This document shows positions 1-8,143 of a DNA stretch of 64,000 nucleotides, piece by piece. The stretch is from the NCBI GenBank assembly GCA_045644325.1, contig JAZRGT010000063.1, forward strand, positions 9,314 to 73,313, read 5' to 3'. The position numbers and the translations under genes were made by a program. How positions within the stretch are numbered: position 1 is the stretch's first letter; every line of letters starts with the position of its first letter. The notes under the pieces were generated by a model. It saw only the letters and a program-made list of their open reading frames with translations, was not told where the DNA came from and ran no database searches. This stretch comes from CAG-390 sp045644325. Its GTDB lineage: Bacteria; Bacillota; Clostridia; Oscillospirales; CAG-272.

Positions 1-758
1 GTGTAGCTTCCCTTGTAGAGCTTTGCGCGTCCGCGCTCGAAAAGGAGGGTTTTGTTGGTTACCTTATCGAGGAAACGACGGTCGTGCGATACGGTGATCA
101 GACATCCGGAGTAGCTTGAAAGGAAGGACTCGAGCCAAGCGAGGGTGTCGGCGTCGAGGTGGTTTGTAGGCTCGTCGAGCAGGAGCAGATCTGGCTCACG
201 GCAAAGACGGCGCGAGAGCGCGAGACGGGTGCGCTGACCTCCCGAAAGAGCCTCGATCGGGAGTGACATCTGCTCTTCGGAGAATCCCATGCCCTCGAGG
301 ATCGAGTGACAGCGCGAGCGGAAGGTAAGTCCGCCGTCGCGGGCGTAGCGATCGTGAAGATCGGTGAATTCCTTTGTGATCGATGCGTATTTCGGTACCA
401 TCGAAAGCTCGGGATTGGCGGCAAGCCATTCTTCAAGCTCCGCGATGCGCCGTTCGGCGCGCAGATGCTCGGGGAAAGCGGCGTACATCTGCTCGAGCGC
501 AGTCGCGCCCGTTTCGGCAGAGATCTCGTAGGTGCTGTCCTGCGTTAGTATGCCTACGGTTGTGTCCGCGGCGATGAAAACGCTGCCCTCGTCGGGCTTG
601 TTCTCGCGCAAAAGCAGGGAGAGCAGAGTGGATTTTCCGCATCCGTTCGGACCGACGATGCCGAGGCGGTCGTTCGTTTCGAGCGAGAAGGATATATTCT
701 TGAATAGCTCCCGCGCTCCGAAGGAGAGCGAGACGTCGTGTACACTTATTACGGTCAT
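1..758 (-). CDS. ABC-F family ATPase (partial, C-terminal part outside window)
   Basis: The reading frame is open from an ATG at 758 to the window edge and covers about 252 N-terminal residues. It contains a complete first ATP-binding cassette: Walker A GPNGCGKST, signature LSGGQ and Walker B LLLLDEPTNHLD, followed by the H-loop region SHDRRFLD. The tight LSGGQ/DEPTNHLD combination without membrane segments is typical of soluble ABC-F proteins, which normally carry two cassettes and act on the ribosome or in antibiotic resistance. The second cassette must lie beyond position 1. Which ABC-F subfamily it belongs to cannot be told from this half. Confidence 0.93.
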   Translation of the reverse strand, partial: MTVISVHDVSLSFGARELFKNISFSLETNDRLGIVGPNGCGKSTLLSLLLRENKPDEGSVFIAADTTVGILTQDSTYEISAETGATALEQMYAAFPEHLRAERRIAELEEWLAANPELSMVPKYASITKEFTDLHDRYARDGGLTFRSRCHSILEGMGFSEEQMSLPIEALSGGQRTRLALSRRLCREPDLLLLDEPTNHLDADTLAWLESFLSSYSGCLITVSHDRRFLDKVTNKTLLFERGRAKLYKGSY

Positions 759-789
759 TTTTTCATCCTGATAATATAATAATGTATTT

Positions 790-818
790 ATTATATGTTC
801 CCGCGCGCGCTTTGTCAA
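790..818 (-). promoter_or_regulatory. Sigma-A promoter of the ABC-F gene
   Basis: On the minus strand TTGACA (818-813) and TATAAT (795-790) are separated by 17 bp, a perfect housekeeping promoter about 32 bp upstream of the ABC-F start codon. Confidence 0.85.
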
Positions 819-857
819 CAGAAAAAGTGTAAATATTTCATTTTTGGAAAAAAAGAC

Positions 858-886
858 TTGACAAATGAGAAAATTTGAGATATAAT
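858..886 (+). promoter_or_regulatory. Sigma-A promoter of the 1129-1614 gene
   Basis: TTGACA at 858-863 and TATAAT at 881-886 with a 17-bp spacer. The predicted transcript starts inside the palindrome at 892-919 and has a leader of about 235 nt before the first gene. Confidence 0.85.
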
Positions 887-891
887 ATTGT

Positions 892-919
892 CAAATATAG
901 AACAAGTGTTCTATATTTG
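892..919. promoter_or_regulatory. Perfect 28-bp palindrome, LexA-box-like operator
   Basis: Two perfect 12-bp arms (CAAATATAGAAC and its complement) flank AAGT, so the centre reads GAAC-N4-GTTC. That is the core of the Gram-positive LexA (SOS) box. It begins 5 bp after the -10 element, where a bound repressor would block initiation. Assignment to LexA is inferred from the core only; another dimeric repressor is possible. Confidence 0.6.
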
Positions 920-950
920 GAATGAAGCACAAGTTATTAATTCTGCGAAT

Positions 951-1108
951 TACAATTGAATCCGTTTTTTCGGCGGCTTTGCCGACGGAAAAACACCGCC
1001 TTGACGAGCAGGGCGAGTCCGCGCGCTGAGGGGAGCTGACAAAATCTTTGATTTTGTCAAGCGGCGATAAGCGCGCGTAACAATTGTAAAACGCAGTTTT
1101 ACAATTGA
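951..1108. repeat. Hairpin-rich leader insertion with 9-bp direct repeat ends
   Basis: This intergenic stretch is bounded by two copies of TACAATTGA (951-959 and 1100-1108). Between them lie an imperfect hairpin at about 965-993 (GGC-TTT-GCC centre), a 9-bp stem around GACAAAATC/GATTTTGTC, and a perfect 12-bp stem with a 3-nt loop at 1081-1107. It resembles a small palindromic repeat inserted in the 5' leader, with the direct repeats as possible target duplications, but the right repeat is also part of the last stem. No coding capacity is seen. Confidence 0.5.
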
Positions 1109-1128
1109 CTAAAAAGGAGGAATCTCAT

Positions 1129-1614
1129 TTGGACGAGAAAAAAAGAGAAGACGAGCGCGAGAGTTTGCGCTATTCAAGGGATGTCAGCGCCGAGGAATTT
1201 CGCGCGGCAGAGGAGTATCTATCGAGCTACCGTCACGGCGCGAGGATGCTTGATTGCATGCGTTACGGCAAACAGTTTATGGGAAGCGAGGTTCTGCCCG
1301 AGGATCCTCTGCTTTATTGGTCGGAGAATTACGACGATAATCTTAATTCCGTTCCCGATGCCGACGAGTCGCTGATTCGCGCAAGGATGTTTGGCGTCAG
1401 ACAGTTCATCACGTCTCTGCGCTGTGATTCGAATACGAGAATGCTGCTATATTGGCATTACATTCGCGGCGTTTCGGTGGCTCGGTGCGCGGAGATGATG
1501 GATATATCCCGCGCGGGCGCGTTCAGACTTCGCAAGCGCGCGCTTGAATGCGCGGCGCGTGGTTTGCGCACTCTTAAAGCCAAAGCAAATATTTCAGATC
1601 TTTTGCCTTTGTAA
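1129..1614 (+). CDS. Small HTH protein resembling sigma-70 region 4 / ArpU-type regulator
   Basis: The protein has 161 residues and probably starts at TTG 1129, because a strong AAAGGAGG site lies 8 bp upstream at 1113-1120. An upstream in-frame TTG at 1105 lies inside a hairpin and has no ribosome site. The N-terminal half is charged and unrecognised. The C-terminal half (residues about 95-145) reads as a helix-turn-helix of the sigma-70 region 4 type, with a 'ARCAEMMDISRAGAFRLRKR' recognition-like segment. It is the only gene directly behind the LexA-like operator at 892-919, so it may be damage-inducible. The exact family is not recognised and no target can be named. Confidence 0.6.
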   Translation: MDEKKREDERESLRYSRDVSAEEFRAAEEYLSSYRHGARMLDCMRYGKQFMGSEVLPEDPLLYWSENYDDNLNSVPDADESLIRARMFGVRQFITSLRCDSNTRMLLYWHYIRGVSVARCAEMMDISRAGAFRLRKRALECAARGLRTLKAKANISDLLPL

Positions 1615-1682
1615 TTTTTGACGAATAATATCTTTTAGCGGTGGGAAAGATAAAATTGACAAAGATCACGGAGGATTTTAAG

Positions 1683-1868
1683 ATGAATAAAGTTGCAAAA
1701 ACATTTATCACGGCGGCGGGCGTCGGTGCGGCATTTTGCGCCACCGGTATCGCCTATTCCGCATATAATTCGCGCCCGATGAAGACCAAAAGGATGGTCA
1801 AGCGCGCCAGCCGCGCCATGGAAAACGTCGGCGGAATGCTGACGGCGATGGCGCAGATCAATAAGTGA
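1683..1868 (+). CDS. Small membrane-anchored protein, unknown
   Basis: This 61-residue protein starts at ATG 1683 behind a GGAGG site. It has one short hydrophobic stretch rich in small residues (about residues 7-25) followed by a basic tail (KTKRMVKRASRAM) and a C-terminal helix. It ends directly before a strong terminator, so it probably shares a transcript with the HTH gene 68 bp upstream. No family is recognised. Its layout recalls YtxH-like small envelope proteins, but that is only a resemblance. Confidence 0.6.
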   Translation: MNKVAKTFITAAGVGAAFCATGIAYSAYNSRPMKTKRMVKRASRAMENVGGMLTAMAQINK

Positions 1869-1870
1869 AA

Positions 1871-1905
1871 AAATGCCGAATCACGGGTGTGATTCGGCAT
1901 TTTTT
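1871..1905 (+). terminator. Rho-independent terminator
   Basis: A perfect 14-bp stem (1871-1884 with 1889-1902, loop GGGT) is followed by a T run. It closes the transcript of the small membrane protein. Confidence 0.9.
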
Positions 1906-1968
1906 GAGGTAATAAGTAAAAGGTAAGAGGGAAGAAGTGGGGTGGATTTTGCCTTTGCAATAATCTCC

Positions 1969-2343
1969 TTATTGATTTTGAATAACCCAGTCAAGGAGAT
2001 CCTTGTATTTCATTTCCCCTGCCGCTACGGAGAGACCGACTCTTGCGAGCTCCTCGTTGGTGGGGCGGAGCTTGATTCCGTTGATCTCGAGGAATATGAG
2101 CATAACGAAGATGCCGATTCTTTTGTTGCCGTCAACGAAAGCGTGGTTTGATATGAGAGAATAGCCTATTCTCGCGCCTTTTTCCTGCTTGGTGGGGTAG
2201 AGCTCGACTCCGTCAAAGGTCGCATAAGCCGATTCGAGCGCGCTTTCAAGGAGGGCGATATCGCGGATACCCGGATCTCCGCCGGTTTCTGCTGTGATGA
2301 GGGTATGCAGAAGCATAACCTTTTCTTTACTGAGTTTTATCAT
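1969..2343 (-). CDS. doc: Doc/Fic family toxin (death-on-curing)
   Basis: The 124-residue protein carries the Fic core motif HAFVDGNKR at residues 67-75, matching HxFx(D/E)(A/G)N(K/G)R, and is the usual length for Doc. P1 Doc inactivates EF-Tu by phosphorylation; canonical Fic enzymes AMPylate. Here the motif has Gly where P1 Doc has Ala, so the modification cannot be fixed from sequence. Its start overlaps the stop of the antitoxin gene by 4 bp (ATGA), the usual antitoxin-first arrangement. It acts in the cytoplasm and should be neutralised by the upstream protein. Confidence 0.88.
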   Translation of the reverse strand: MIKLSKEKVMLLHTLITAETGGDPGIRDIALLESALESAYATFDGVELYPTKQEKGARIGYSLISNHAFVDGNKRIGIFVMLIFLEINGIKLRPTNEELARVGLSVAAGEMKYKDLLDWVIQNQ

Positions 2344-2582
2344 TTTGCAAGCTCCTCAAATGCGGGGCGGTAGAGTTTCAGTATTCTCGCCGCGACAAAG
2401 TCGATCTTTTCATCCTCGGTCATTTCGATCTCGGTACCGTTTTCGAGATCTATGAGCTTATATTTCGGTTTGTTATTCTTGAAAATATAGATCTCACCCT
2501 GCTTATCAGCCATTCTCGCAACGCGCGAAAAGTTCTGATTCGCTTCGGAGATCGACACTATCTGATTTGTATTGATATTCAT
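2340..2582 (-). CDS. Phd/YefM-type antitoxin
   Basis: This 80-residue protein begins MNINTNQIVSISEANQNFS, the typical N-terminal DNA-binding module of Phd/YefM antitoxins, followed by an acidic helix that would bind the toxin. I chose ATG 2582 because an AAAGGA site lies just upstream; a longer in-frame extension would run into the neighbouring gene's coding sequence. It overlaps doc by 4 bp. By analogy it represses its own operon and blocks Doc. Confidence 0.85.
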   Translation of the reverse strand: MNINTNQIVSISEANQNFSRVARMADKQGEIYIFKNNKPKYKLIDLENGTEIEMTEDEKIDFVAARILKLYRPAFEELAK

Positions 2583-2656
2583 TAATAATAGTCCTTTCGG
2601 GGAAAATGACAATATTGTACCACAAATATTAGGATGTTGTCGACCTAAAATCAATC

Positions 2657-3157
2657 TTACGCCAACAAAAGCGTTAAAGCCTGACCGCAGGCGAACAAAC
2701 CGAGGTATATTGCAAGCTGCAACAGCCAAAAAATCCACCCGCGTTTATTTTGCCTTGCAAGCACCTTAAGCGGGATCGAGCTGAGGATCGTTACGGGCAG
2801 ACCGACTATGAACCACGCCGCGTAGTTTGTGATCGGGATGAGGCTGACGAGCCCCCAATACCAGTAGATGAGCATAGCGTTCTCGAGTGAGAGGAGCATC
2901 GTCTGCCGATCGGTAAGCGTTCCCGTGGGCACGAGGCTGTTATATTTTCTTTTTGCCTTTTTGCCGATATCCATCGCGGTCGAGTAGGTGAAAAAGAAGA
3001 CGATGGATATGAGCGCGACGTATATTCCCGCGATCGCCCAGAAAATCAACAATACAAGAAAGAAGAAAAAAGCTGTGATCATCGCGCGGCGCGGGTTGGC
3101 TTGGATTTCTTCGACGGTGGTGGTGAAGCGTTTTTTAAGTTTATGTATAAGTTCCAT
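2657..3157 (-). CDS. Integral membrane protein, unknown
   Basis: The 166-residue protein has four predicted membrane segments: a double one near residues 28-57, one near 90-108, one near 112-130 and one near 143-165. A basic stretch (GKKAKRKY) separates the first pair from the rest. No domain is recognised. It lies 74 bp upstream of the antitoxin start on the same strand; the ribosome site is weak. Confidence 0.65.
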   Translation of the reverse strand: MELIHKLKKRFTTTVEEIQANPRRAMITAFFFFLVLLIFWAIAGIYVALISIVFFFTYSTAMDIGKKAKRKYNSLVPTGTLTDRQTMLLSLENAMLIYWYWGLVSLIPITNYAAWFIVGLPVTILSSIPLKVLARQNKRGWIFWLLQLAIYLGLFACGQALTLLLA

Positions 3158-3198
3158 TTTTTAATATAAAATGAGATTGAAAACGGCTGTGTTGGTTT

Positions 3199-3831
3199 TT
3201 ATAAGCCGTAGAAATAATAATCGTTATCAATAAGCACCTTGTTTGCCGATCTTGCGACGATCTCATCTGTGAATTTGTCGAGCATTGGTGCGCAGTTGAT
3301 ATTTCCGGGTAATAGGTGCTTGGAAGTCAACGTGATTTTTTTGCCCAAAACGGTGGCGTTACGGTAAATTATAACACAAGGTCTTTTGAAAGACCAAGGA
3401 GATACAAATAGTATATCTTCGATAATCTCTTTTATCATTTCCCGCAACAGCTTGGGTGAGTAGTATTTAATTTTTACAATATTATTGTAAGGGATAAATG
3501 CATATTCGAAAAGCAATCCTTCTTTTGCGTAAGAACCGACTGCCGCTGATTCGAGTCTGCCTTCGCTGTGTTGGAAAACAAGCTCGGAGAAATCTTTACT
3601 GTCTATTTTGGCAAGAGCCAGAAGACTGCAATGAATGTTCAGAAGCTCTTTTACGATCGCAACGGCTGTTAATATTGAAAATAAGATGGACAAAGGCCAG
3701 AAAAGCAGTCCCGTAACAATGGTAAGCATCAAGGGGGACAGAGCGGACCTTAAAAGCCCACGGATTATCCATTGTTTTCTCATAGACTTGAAAAAATCGC
3801 TTTGACGGACGTTTTGGATATTGTCTTTCAT
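3199..3831 (-). CDS. Membrane protein with soluble C-terminal half, unknown
   Basis: The 210-residue protein starts at ATG 3831 behind an AGGT site. Two adjacent hydrophobic segments lie at about residues 28-62, followed by a soluble region of mixed strands and helices to the end. The layout (two membrane helices then a small beta-rich domain) resembles bacterial PH-domain-like membrane proteins, but no signature supports this. It is 41 bp upstream of the four-helix membrane protein and may be cotranscribed with it. Confidence 0.6.
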   Translation of the reverse strand: MKDNIQNVRQSDFFKSMRKQWIIRGLLRSALSPLMLTIVTGLLFWPLSILFSILTAVAIVKELLNIHCSLLALAKIDSKDFSELVFQHSEGRLESAAVGSYAKEGLLFEYAFIPYNNIVKIKYYSPKLLREMIKEIIEDILFVSPWSFKRPCVIIYRNATVLGKKITLTSKHLLPGNINCAPMLDKFTDEIVARSANKVLIDNDYYFYGL

Positions 3832-3859
3832 ATTGTACCTCTTGTGACGTGAGAGTGTT

Positions 3860-4015
3860 GAAGGAGCGCAAACCTACCGTTTACGGTAGGTTTGACTCCT
3901 TCCGAGCCGCTTGCGGGGCGCAGTCGGCTCGGAGCGCAGGGAGAGGTTTCGCCCTCTGCGGAGGGCGACTTAAGGAACTTTTTGAAAAAAGTTCCTTAAG
4001 AATCTTCAAAAACTT
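3860..4015. repeat. Palindromic repeat block R1
   Basis: This stretch is built of back-to-back inverted repeats: a 10-bp stem AAACCTACCG (3870-3879 with 3884-3893) inside an outer AAGGAG/CTCCTT pair, a GAGCCG...CGGCTC pair, a CCCTC/GAGGG pair, and a 15-bp stem CTTAAGGAACTTTTT (3969-3983 with 3986-4000). It lies just beyond the stop of the DUF4129 gene. The same order of motifs returns in the block at 8780-8975. Confidence 0.75.
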
Positions 4016-4022
4016 TTCCGCT

Positions 4023-5474
4023 TTATAGGTTTTCGCGTATTTTTTCGCAAAGCGCCTCGAGCGCTTTTTCGGTTTCGGGAGTTGCGGGTTTATCGGCGTA
4101 TTCGATCTGCTCGAAGGCTTCGGTGATCTGTTCGATCTCGCGCTTGGTGGTCACACGTCCGCTTGCCGTGAGTCGGTCGCGGATCTTACGCGGTGTGTCC
4201 GATTTTTTGACGAAGGTCGGCATCTGTCTGAGCTGATCGACGAAGGTGGAATAGGCAAAGCGGTATTTTTCTTCCTCGTTCTTTTTTGAACGAAGCTCTG
4301 TGCTGAACATCAGCCACGTCATTCGCGTTTTGCTTTCGGCTCGGCGTTTTGCGCTGATATCCTTTTTCTGTAGCTTGATCTCCTCGTCGGTGTAGTTGGA
4401 AAAGCCTTCCTCACCGCCCCAGGAGAATTCTTTGATGGGTACCCAGAAGAACTCGAAAAGCGCGACGATCTTTGCCTTTATCCAAGCAATCAGCTTGCGG
4501 ATCTCGGGCCGGCGGCGTGTGAAATAGAGGATGATGAAGAACACCGAACAGATCACGAAGAGGATAAAGTACCAATAATCGGGAGAGTCGGTGGGTTCTT
4601 TCGTGCCGTAAATATACATCGAGATGCTTTCATAGATGCTCTTTTCCTCCTCCTCGGTATATCCCGCCTCGGTACTGCCCGCGGCGCGGAAGAGTGCGGC
4701 GAGGATGGAGAGTACGATCACGCGGAATCCGTTGACGATCAGATACGCACCGAACAGTATCAGCAGAAAGACCGCGACGAGTCCAAATGAGAGGAGCAGA
4801 TTATATCTGCGCGTTTGCGGTGTCATAAAGGACACAACCGTGCCTCGGTAGGTTCTTCCGAGCGCGTTTTGGTTTGCCGAGATCAGCGCGCAGAATGCGT
4901 AACCGATGAAGCTCATACCGACGTAAGCCATACCCGGCGCCTTCATCATCGAATAAAGCACAAATATGATGCCGAGTATGGTCAGCCCTGTATAGAGTCC
5001 CGAGCCCGTCATAAGTCGGTTATAGGGGAAGAACCACACGAACGAGCCGAGTGCGACGGCGATAACAAAGAAAATCGAAATCGTAAATGGGATCAGCGAA
5101 TCGGGATCGTAGCTGAAAGTCGGTTGCTTTGCGCGTTCCCAAAGATATCTGTCGGCGAGAAATCTGACGAGAAATGCGGATACGAATGCTATTACCCAGA
5201 CGGGAAATGCTCTGCCCGCCTTGAAATATCTGTATTCGGATTCGTATGCTCGGCTTTCAAGCTCGCGTTTGAAGTGTGTCAGCTTGCAGACGATGGATTG
5301 CAGAAGGTATCCGAAGCCCATCATAAGGAGTATGAGCGCGGAAATTGCAATCGTGACGGCGAAATTTGCCATAAAGATAGGGAGGAGCGCCGCGCAGACG
5401 ATGAAGTAGATTCCGAAAAATCCGAGGATCGTAAAATTCGGGGTGCTTATTGAATTGGTAGTATTCTTTTTCAT
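4023..5474 (-). CDS. DUF4129-domain membrane protein
   Basis: The 483-residue protein starts at ATG 5474 behind GAGGTG, 8 bp after the DUF58 stop. The first ~330 residues carry about eight membrane segments; the C-terminal ~130 residues are cytoplasmic, charged and helical, matching the DUF4129 domain that often follows transglutaminase-like proteins in MoxR-DUF58 loci. The pair MoxR ATPase plus DUF58 lies just upstream on the same strand. Role unknown; such loci are tied to envelope or metal-dependent protein maturation in other bacteria. No transglutaminase core is seen. Confidence 0.72.
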   Translation of the reverse strand: MKKNTTNSISTPNFTILGFFGIYFIVCAALLPIFMANFAVTIAISALILLMMGFGYLLQSIVCKLTHFKRELESRAYESEYRYFKAGRAFPVWVIAFVSAFLVRFLADRYLWERAKQPTFSYDPDSLIPFTISIFFVIAVALGSFVWFFPYNRLMTGSGLYTGLTILGIIFVLYSMMKAPGMAYVGMSFIGYAFCALISANQNALGRTYRGTVVSFMTPQTRRYNLLLSFGLVAVFLLILFGAYLIVNGFRVIVLSILAALFRAAGSTEAGYTEEEEKSIYESISMYIYGTKEPTDSPDYWYFILFVICSVFFIILYFTRRRPEIRKLIAWIKAKIVALFEFFWVPIKEFSWGGEEGFSNYTDEEIKLQKKDISAKRRAESKTRMTWLMFSTELRSKKNEEEKYRFAYSTFVDQLRQMPTFVKKSDTPRKIRDRLTASGRVTTKREIEQITEAFEQIEYADKPATPETEKALEALCEKIRENL

Positions 5475-5482
5475 AATGCACC

Positions 5483-6727
5483 TCACACTCTGAAATAGAC
5501 GTCCTCGGCTTCGCTGAGCGCGCCGACCTCGTTGCGCGTTGTGGCAACGTAGAAGATCACGCGGACGCCTTCTGCGGCGAGAGCCTCGCGCAGATTCATC
5601 ATTCTGCGGTCGATATAGGACGTGACGATTATCATATTTTCATTTTCGCGGTAAAGCTCGGGATGGGCTGCGATGTGGTCGAAAACGCGGTCGATCGGTG
5701 TCGAGATCTTCATTTGGAGCATCGCAAGCATACGAAGGGCGTAGATCATATCACGCGAGCCGCGGAACGGACCGCATTTGCCTACTTTAGAGCCTATCTC
5801 ATCTTCCGAAACCGCCTCGCCGCCGAACTCCTTCATAAGCTCGGGCGGGTAATTGGCGAAGAATCGCACGGGAACGTCCTCGGCGGCGATCCTATCGAGG
5901 ATGGATGTGCAAAGCGTGATGCAACGCTCGATCGCTCCGGTGTCGGACGGGTTATCGTCCTTTTCGATCTGCCGCGAGGACATATTTAAGAGGAGCGAGA
6001 AGCGGTGGCGCACCGTTTTTTCTTCGACGTTGACCATCAGCTTGCCGTGCGCGGCGGTCGATTTCCAGTTGATCTGCCGCATCGGGTCGCTCGTTTGATA
6101 TTCACGGGCACCGCAGAGGCGGAGCGGATCGGTAACGGGGCAGGTGTTCGAGATTATGTCGCCGCAGAGATAGCGCGACGAGGTATAATTGCCCGCGAGA
6201 TCCTCGGGGCGGGGAAGGACGATGAGGCGGTTGCGTTCCTTGTTGGAAAGCTCGATGAATTTCGAATGAACGCCGATGCCAAGGATGTCGCTTGCGGTTG
6301 CAAGAACGCCTTGGAGGATGTAGTCACCGCGCTTTTTGCAGGTGAGTCTCCAGCGGCGGCGTATGCAAGCGTAGGGACGCAGAACGAACAGCGACTGGAT
6401 CGACGAGGTATGACGGATCTTACGAAGACGATCCTCCTCGCGTTTTGTTTGCGCCTTGCCGAAAACTCCTGATTTGCTGTGAACCGAGGATTCAAGCAGA
6501 GTAAAGACCATACCGTCGGGTAGGTCTGTGTCGATCTTGATATAGGGCATGGGCAGAGCACCGACGTTGCGTATCTCCTCGTAGAGATAGACGTCATCGC
6601 CCTCAAAGACCTCACCCGAGGAGAGCGTCGCGCTGTATTCGATGTTTGAAAAGCCCTTTTTCTTGTAGACGAAATACTGTAAGAGGACTACGCCGACGAT
6701 GGCGACGGCGACAGATATAAATAGCAA
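5483..6727 (-). CDS. DUF58 domain protein
   Basis: The 414-residue protein has an N-terminal membrane segment (residues 1-18) and the hallmark DUF58 motif YQTSDPMRQINWKSTAAHG near residue 210, followed by a VWA-like C-terminal region. I chose TTG 6727, 8 bp after AAGGAGG; an upstream GTG at 6736 overlaps that ribosome site. DUF58 proteins pair with MoxR AAA+ ATPases, probably as chaperone-like partners. Here the MoxR gene is 2.2 kb upstream, separated by four small genes and a repeat block, which is unusual for this normally adjacent pair. Confidence 0.85.
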   Translation of the reverse strand: MLFISVAVAIVGVVLLQYFVYKKKGFSNIEYSATLSSGEVFEGDDVYLYEEIRNVGALPMPYIKIDTDLPDGMVFTLLESSVHSKSGVFGKAQTKREEDRLRKIRHTSSIQSLFVLRPYACIRRRWRLTCKKRGDYILQGVLATASDILGIGVHSKFIELSNKERNRLIVLPRPEDLAGNYTSSRYLCGDIISNTCPVTDPLRLCGAREYQTSDPMRQINWKSTAAHGKLMVNVEEKTVRHRFSLLLNMSSRQIEKDDNPSDTGAIERCITLCTSILDRIAAEDVPVRFFANYPPELMKEFGGEAVSEDEIGSKVGKCGPFRGSRDMIYALRMLAMLQMKISTPIDRVFDHIAAHPELYRENENMIIVTSYIDRRMMNLREALAAEGVRVIFYVATTRNEVGALSEAEDVYFRV

Positions 6728-6842
6728 GGTGGACACCTCCTTGGGATGGTCGCGCGAGGCGCGAATGATAGTCGGCTGCGCTGAATGATAATCACGCTTC
6801 GCGTGAATGATAGTTCGCCTTTGGCGAAATGATTGGAATCGG

Positions 6843-7184
6843 TTAATCTGTTATTACGCCCACACTAACCACACAGACGTTATTTCCGTCAATTGTTCCT
6901 TTTAGATAAATGCCGCTTATTTTATCGCCTGCCTTCAAACCCGTTCCCTCGCAACGATCGGCGTCAAAAACAATTTGGTCAGGAAGCTTAGGCGAGAGAA
7001 ATGAAGCATCATCATATGTAACTTTAGCCGTAATTTGATTACCATCGACGGATACAATAACAGCTTCGAGCTCTCCCGTTCCGCCCCATATTTGATAAGC
7101 TACTCGCCAAGCAAAATAAAGTGCCACAACTAATAACGAAATACAAACCAAAACGGCTAAAATGATAAGCAGTATCTTTTTCAT
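6843..7184 (-). CDS. Membrane-anchored small protein, unknown
   Basis: The 113-residue protein has an N-terminal membrane anchor (residues 3-27) and an extracytoplasmic beta-rich domain with repeated short strands (EAVIVSVDGNQITAKVTY), compatible with an OB- or SH3-like barrel. No family is recognised. It is one of four small genes lying between the MoxR and DUF58 genes. Confidence 0.6.
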   Translation of the reverse strand: MKKILLIILAVLVCISLLVVALYFAWRVAYQIWGGTGELEAVIVSVDGNQITAKVTYDDASFLSPKLPDQIVFDADRCEGTGLKAGDKISGIYLKGTIDGNNVCVVSVGVITD

Positions 7185-7234
7185 ACGTTTTCCTTACTTT
7201 TGAAAGTCGTTGAATTATTGGTGGTTCGTTTATA

Positions 7235-7465
7235 TTACTTTTTATTCGTAAATTTCTTTTTGAAAATTAACGCAAGAATGAATACTATAATACCCGGTAC
7301 GATAAACGCTACCGCTCTTGAAATTGCGTATGCATATAGTGGTGCAGAGCTCATATACATATTGTTATTGTACTTGTATATGTCCACTCCAAAGCCGATA
7401 GCAAAGCATAAAACCAACAAAGCAGATACGGCAAATAAAATTTTATAAATAATTTCTTTTTTCAT
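7235..7465 (-). CDS. Small two-helix membrane protein, unknown
   Basis: This 76-residue protein starts at ATG 7465 behind GGAAGGTG and has two membrane helices (about residues 7-28 and 45-67) joined by a short Tyr/Asn-rich loop, ending in a lysine-rich tail. It lies 50 bp upstream of the 113-residue protein. Function unknown. Confidence 0.6.
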   Translation of the reverse strand: MKKEIIYKILFAVSALLVLCFAIGFGVDIYKYNNNMYMSSAPLYAYAISRAVAFIVPGIIVFILALIFKKKFTNKK

Positions 7466-7529
7466 AGGGCACCTTCCTTGTCAAATTCAAGTTTCCTTAT
7501 TATCGGATATTTTGGGTTTGTTTCGATTA

Positions 7530-8120
7530 TTATTTTGCTGTTTCTAATTTTTCTAATAATGCGATCAATTCATCCGCGTACATAATCTCATAGTCCTCGA
7601 TTCGATCGCCGGGATTGAGATAATGGATCTCGGAATCCGTGTAGGTGAGCGACAGGGGGCACGGATAAATCAGCAGGATGCGCTTTTCCGAGTCACTTTT
7701 CTGCGTGGCTAAATGAAGCTCCGAACGCTGAAATCTTGATTCTCTCCGATAATCTCTTGCAAACTCAGGCTCTGTTCCCGAATTTTTCTCCACACGGTAA
7801 AAAATATCGTTTCTTCGGCGCGCTTCCACAAAATAACTACTTCTCGTCTTTTCAATATTCCAACGTCCGTTTTCCAAAAGGAACGAGATCACGCTGACAG
7901 CATACCGTCCCTTCGGTGTTTCGATAATAAAATCAGTCTGACCTCTTGGACCAAACGCCATATGGTGTATTTTACGCAGAAAGGTGATTTTAACGTCACC
8001 CGTATTATAATCCTTTAGCAAGGATTTCAGGGTAATCAGCTTAACGGCATATCTAAACAGCTTCCGCAGAACGTAAAAAAGCGACAGAGTCAGCAGGATC
8101 AAAATCAGATAAATATACAT
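7530..8120 (-). CDS. Membrane-anchored protein with possible nuclease-related fold, unknown
   Basis: The 196-residue protein has an N-terminal membrane anchor (residues 2-22), a basic linker and a soluble domain. The pattern TDFIIETPKGRYAVSVISF, then a strand KRILLIYPCPLSLTYTD, loosely recalls NERD-type restriction-endonuclease-like domains (acidic residue, then ExK-like spacing), but no complete PD-(D/E)XK motif is visible. It starts at ATG 8120 with AAAGGA upstream and sits 23 bp after the next gene. The fold suggestion is tentative. Confidence 0.6.
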   Translation of the reverse strand: MYIYLILILLTLSLFYVLRKLFRYAVKLITLKSLLKDYNTGDVKITFLRKIHHMAFGPRGQTDFIIETPKGRYAVSVISFLLENGRWNIEKTRSSYFVEARRRNDIFYRVEKNSGTEPEFARDYRRESRFQRSELHLATQKSDSEKRILLIYPCPLSLTYTDSEIHYLNPGDRIEDYEIMYADELIALLEKLETAK

Positions 8121-8143
8121 AACCGTATCCTTTCAAAAGAGTC

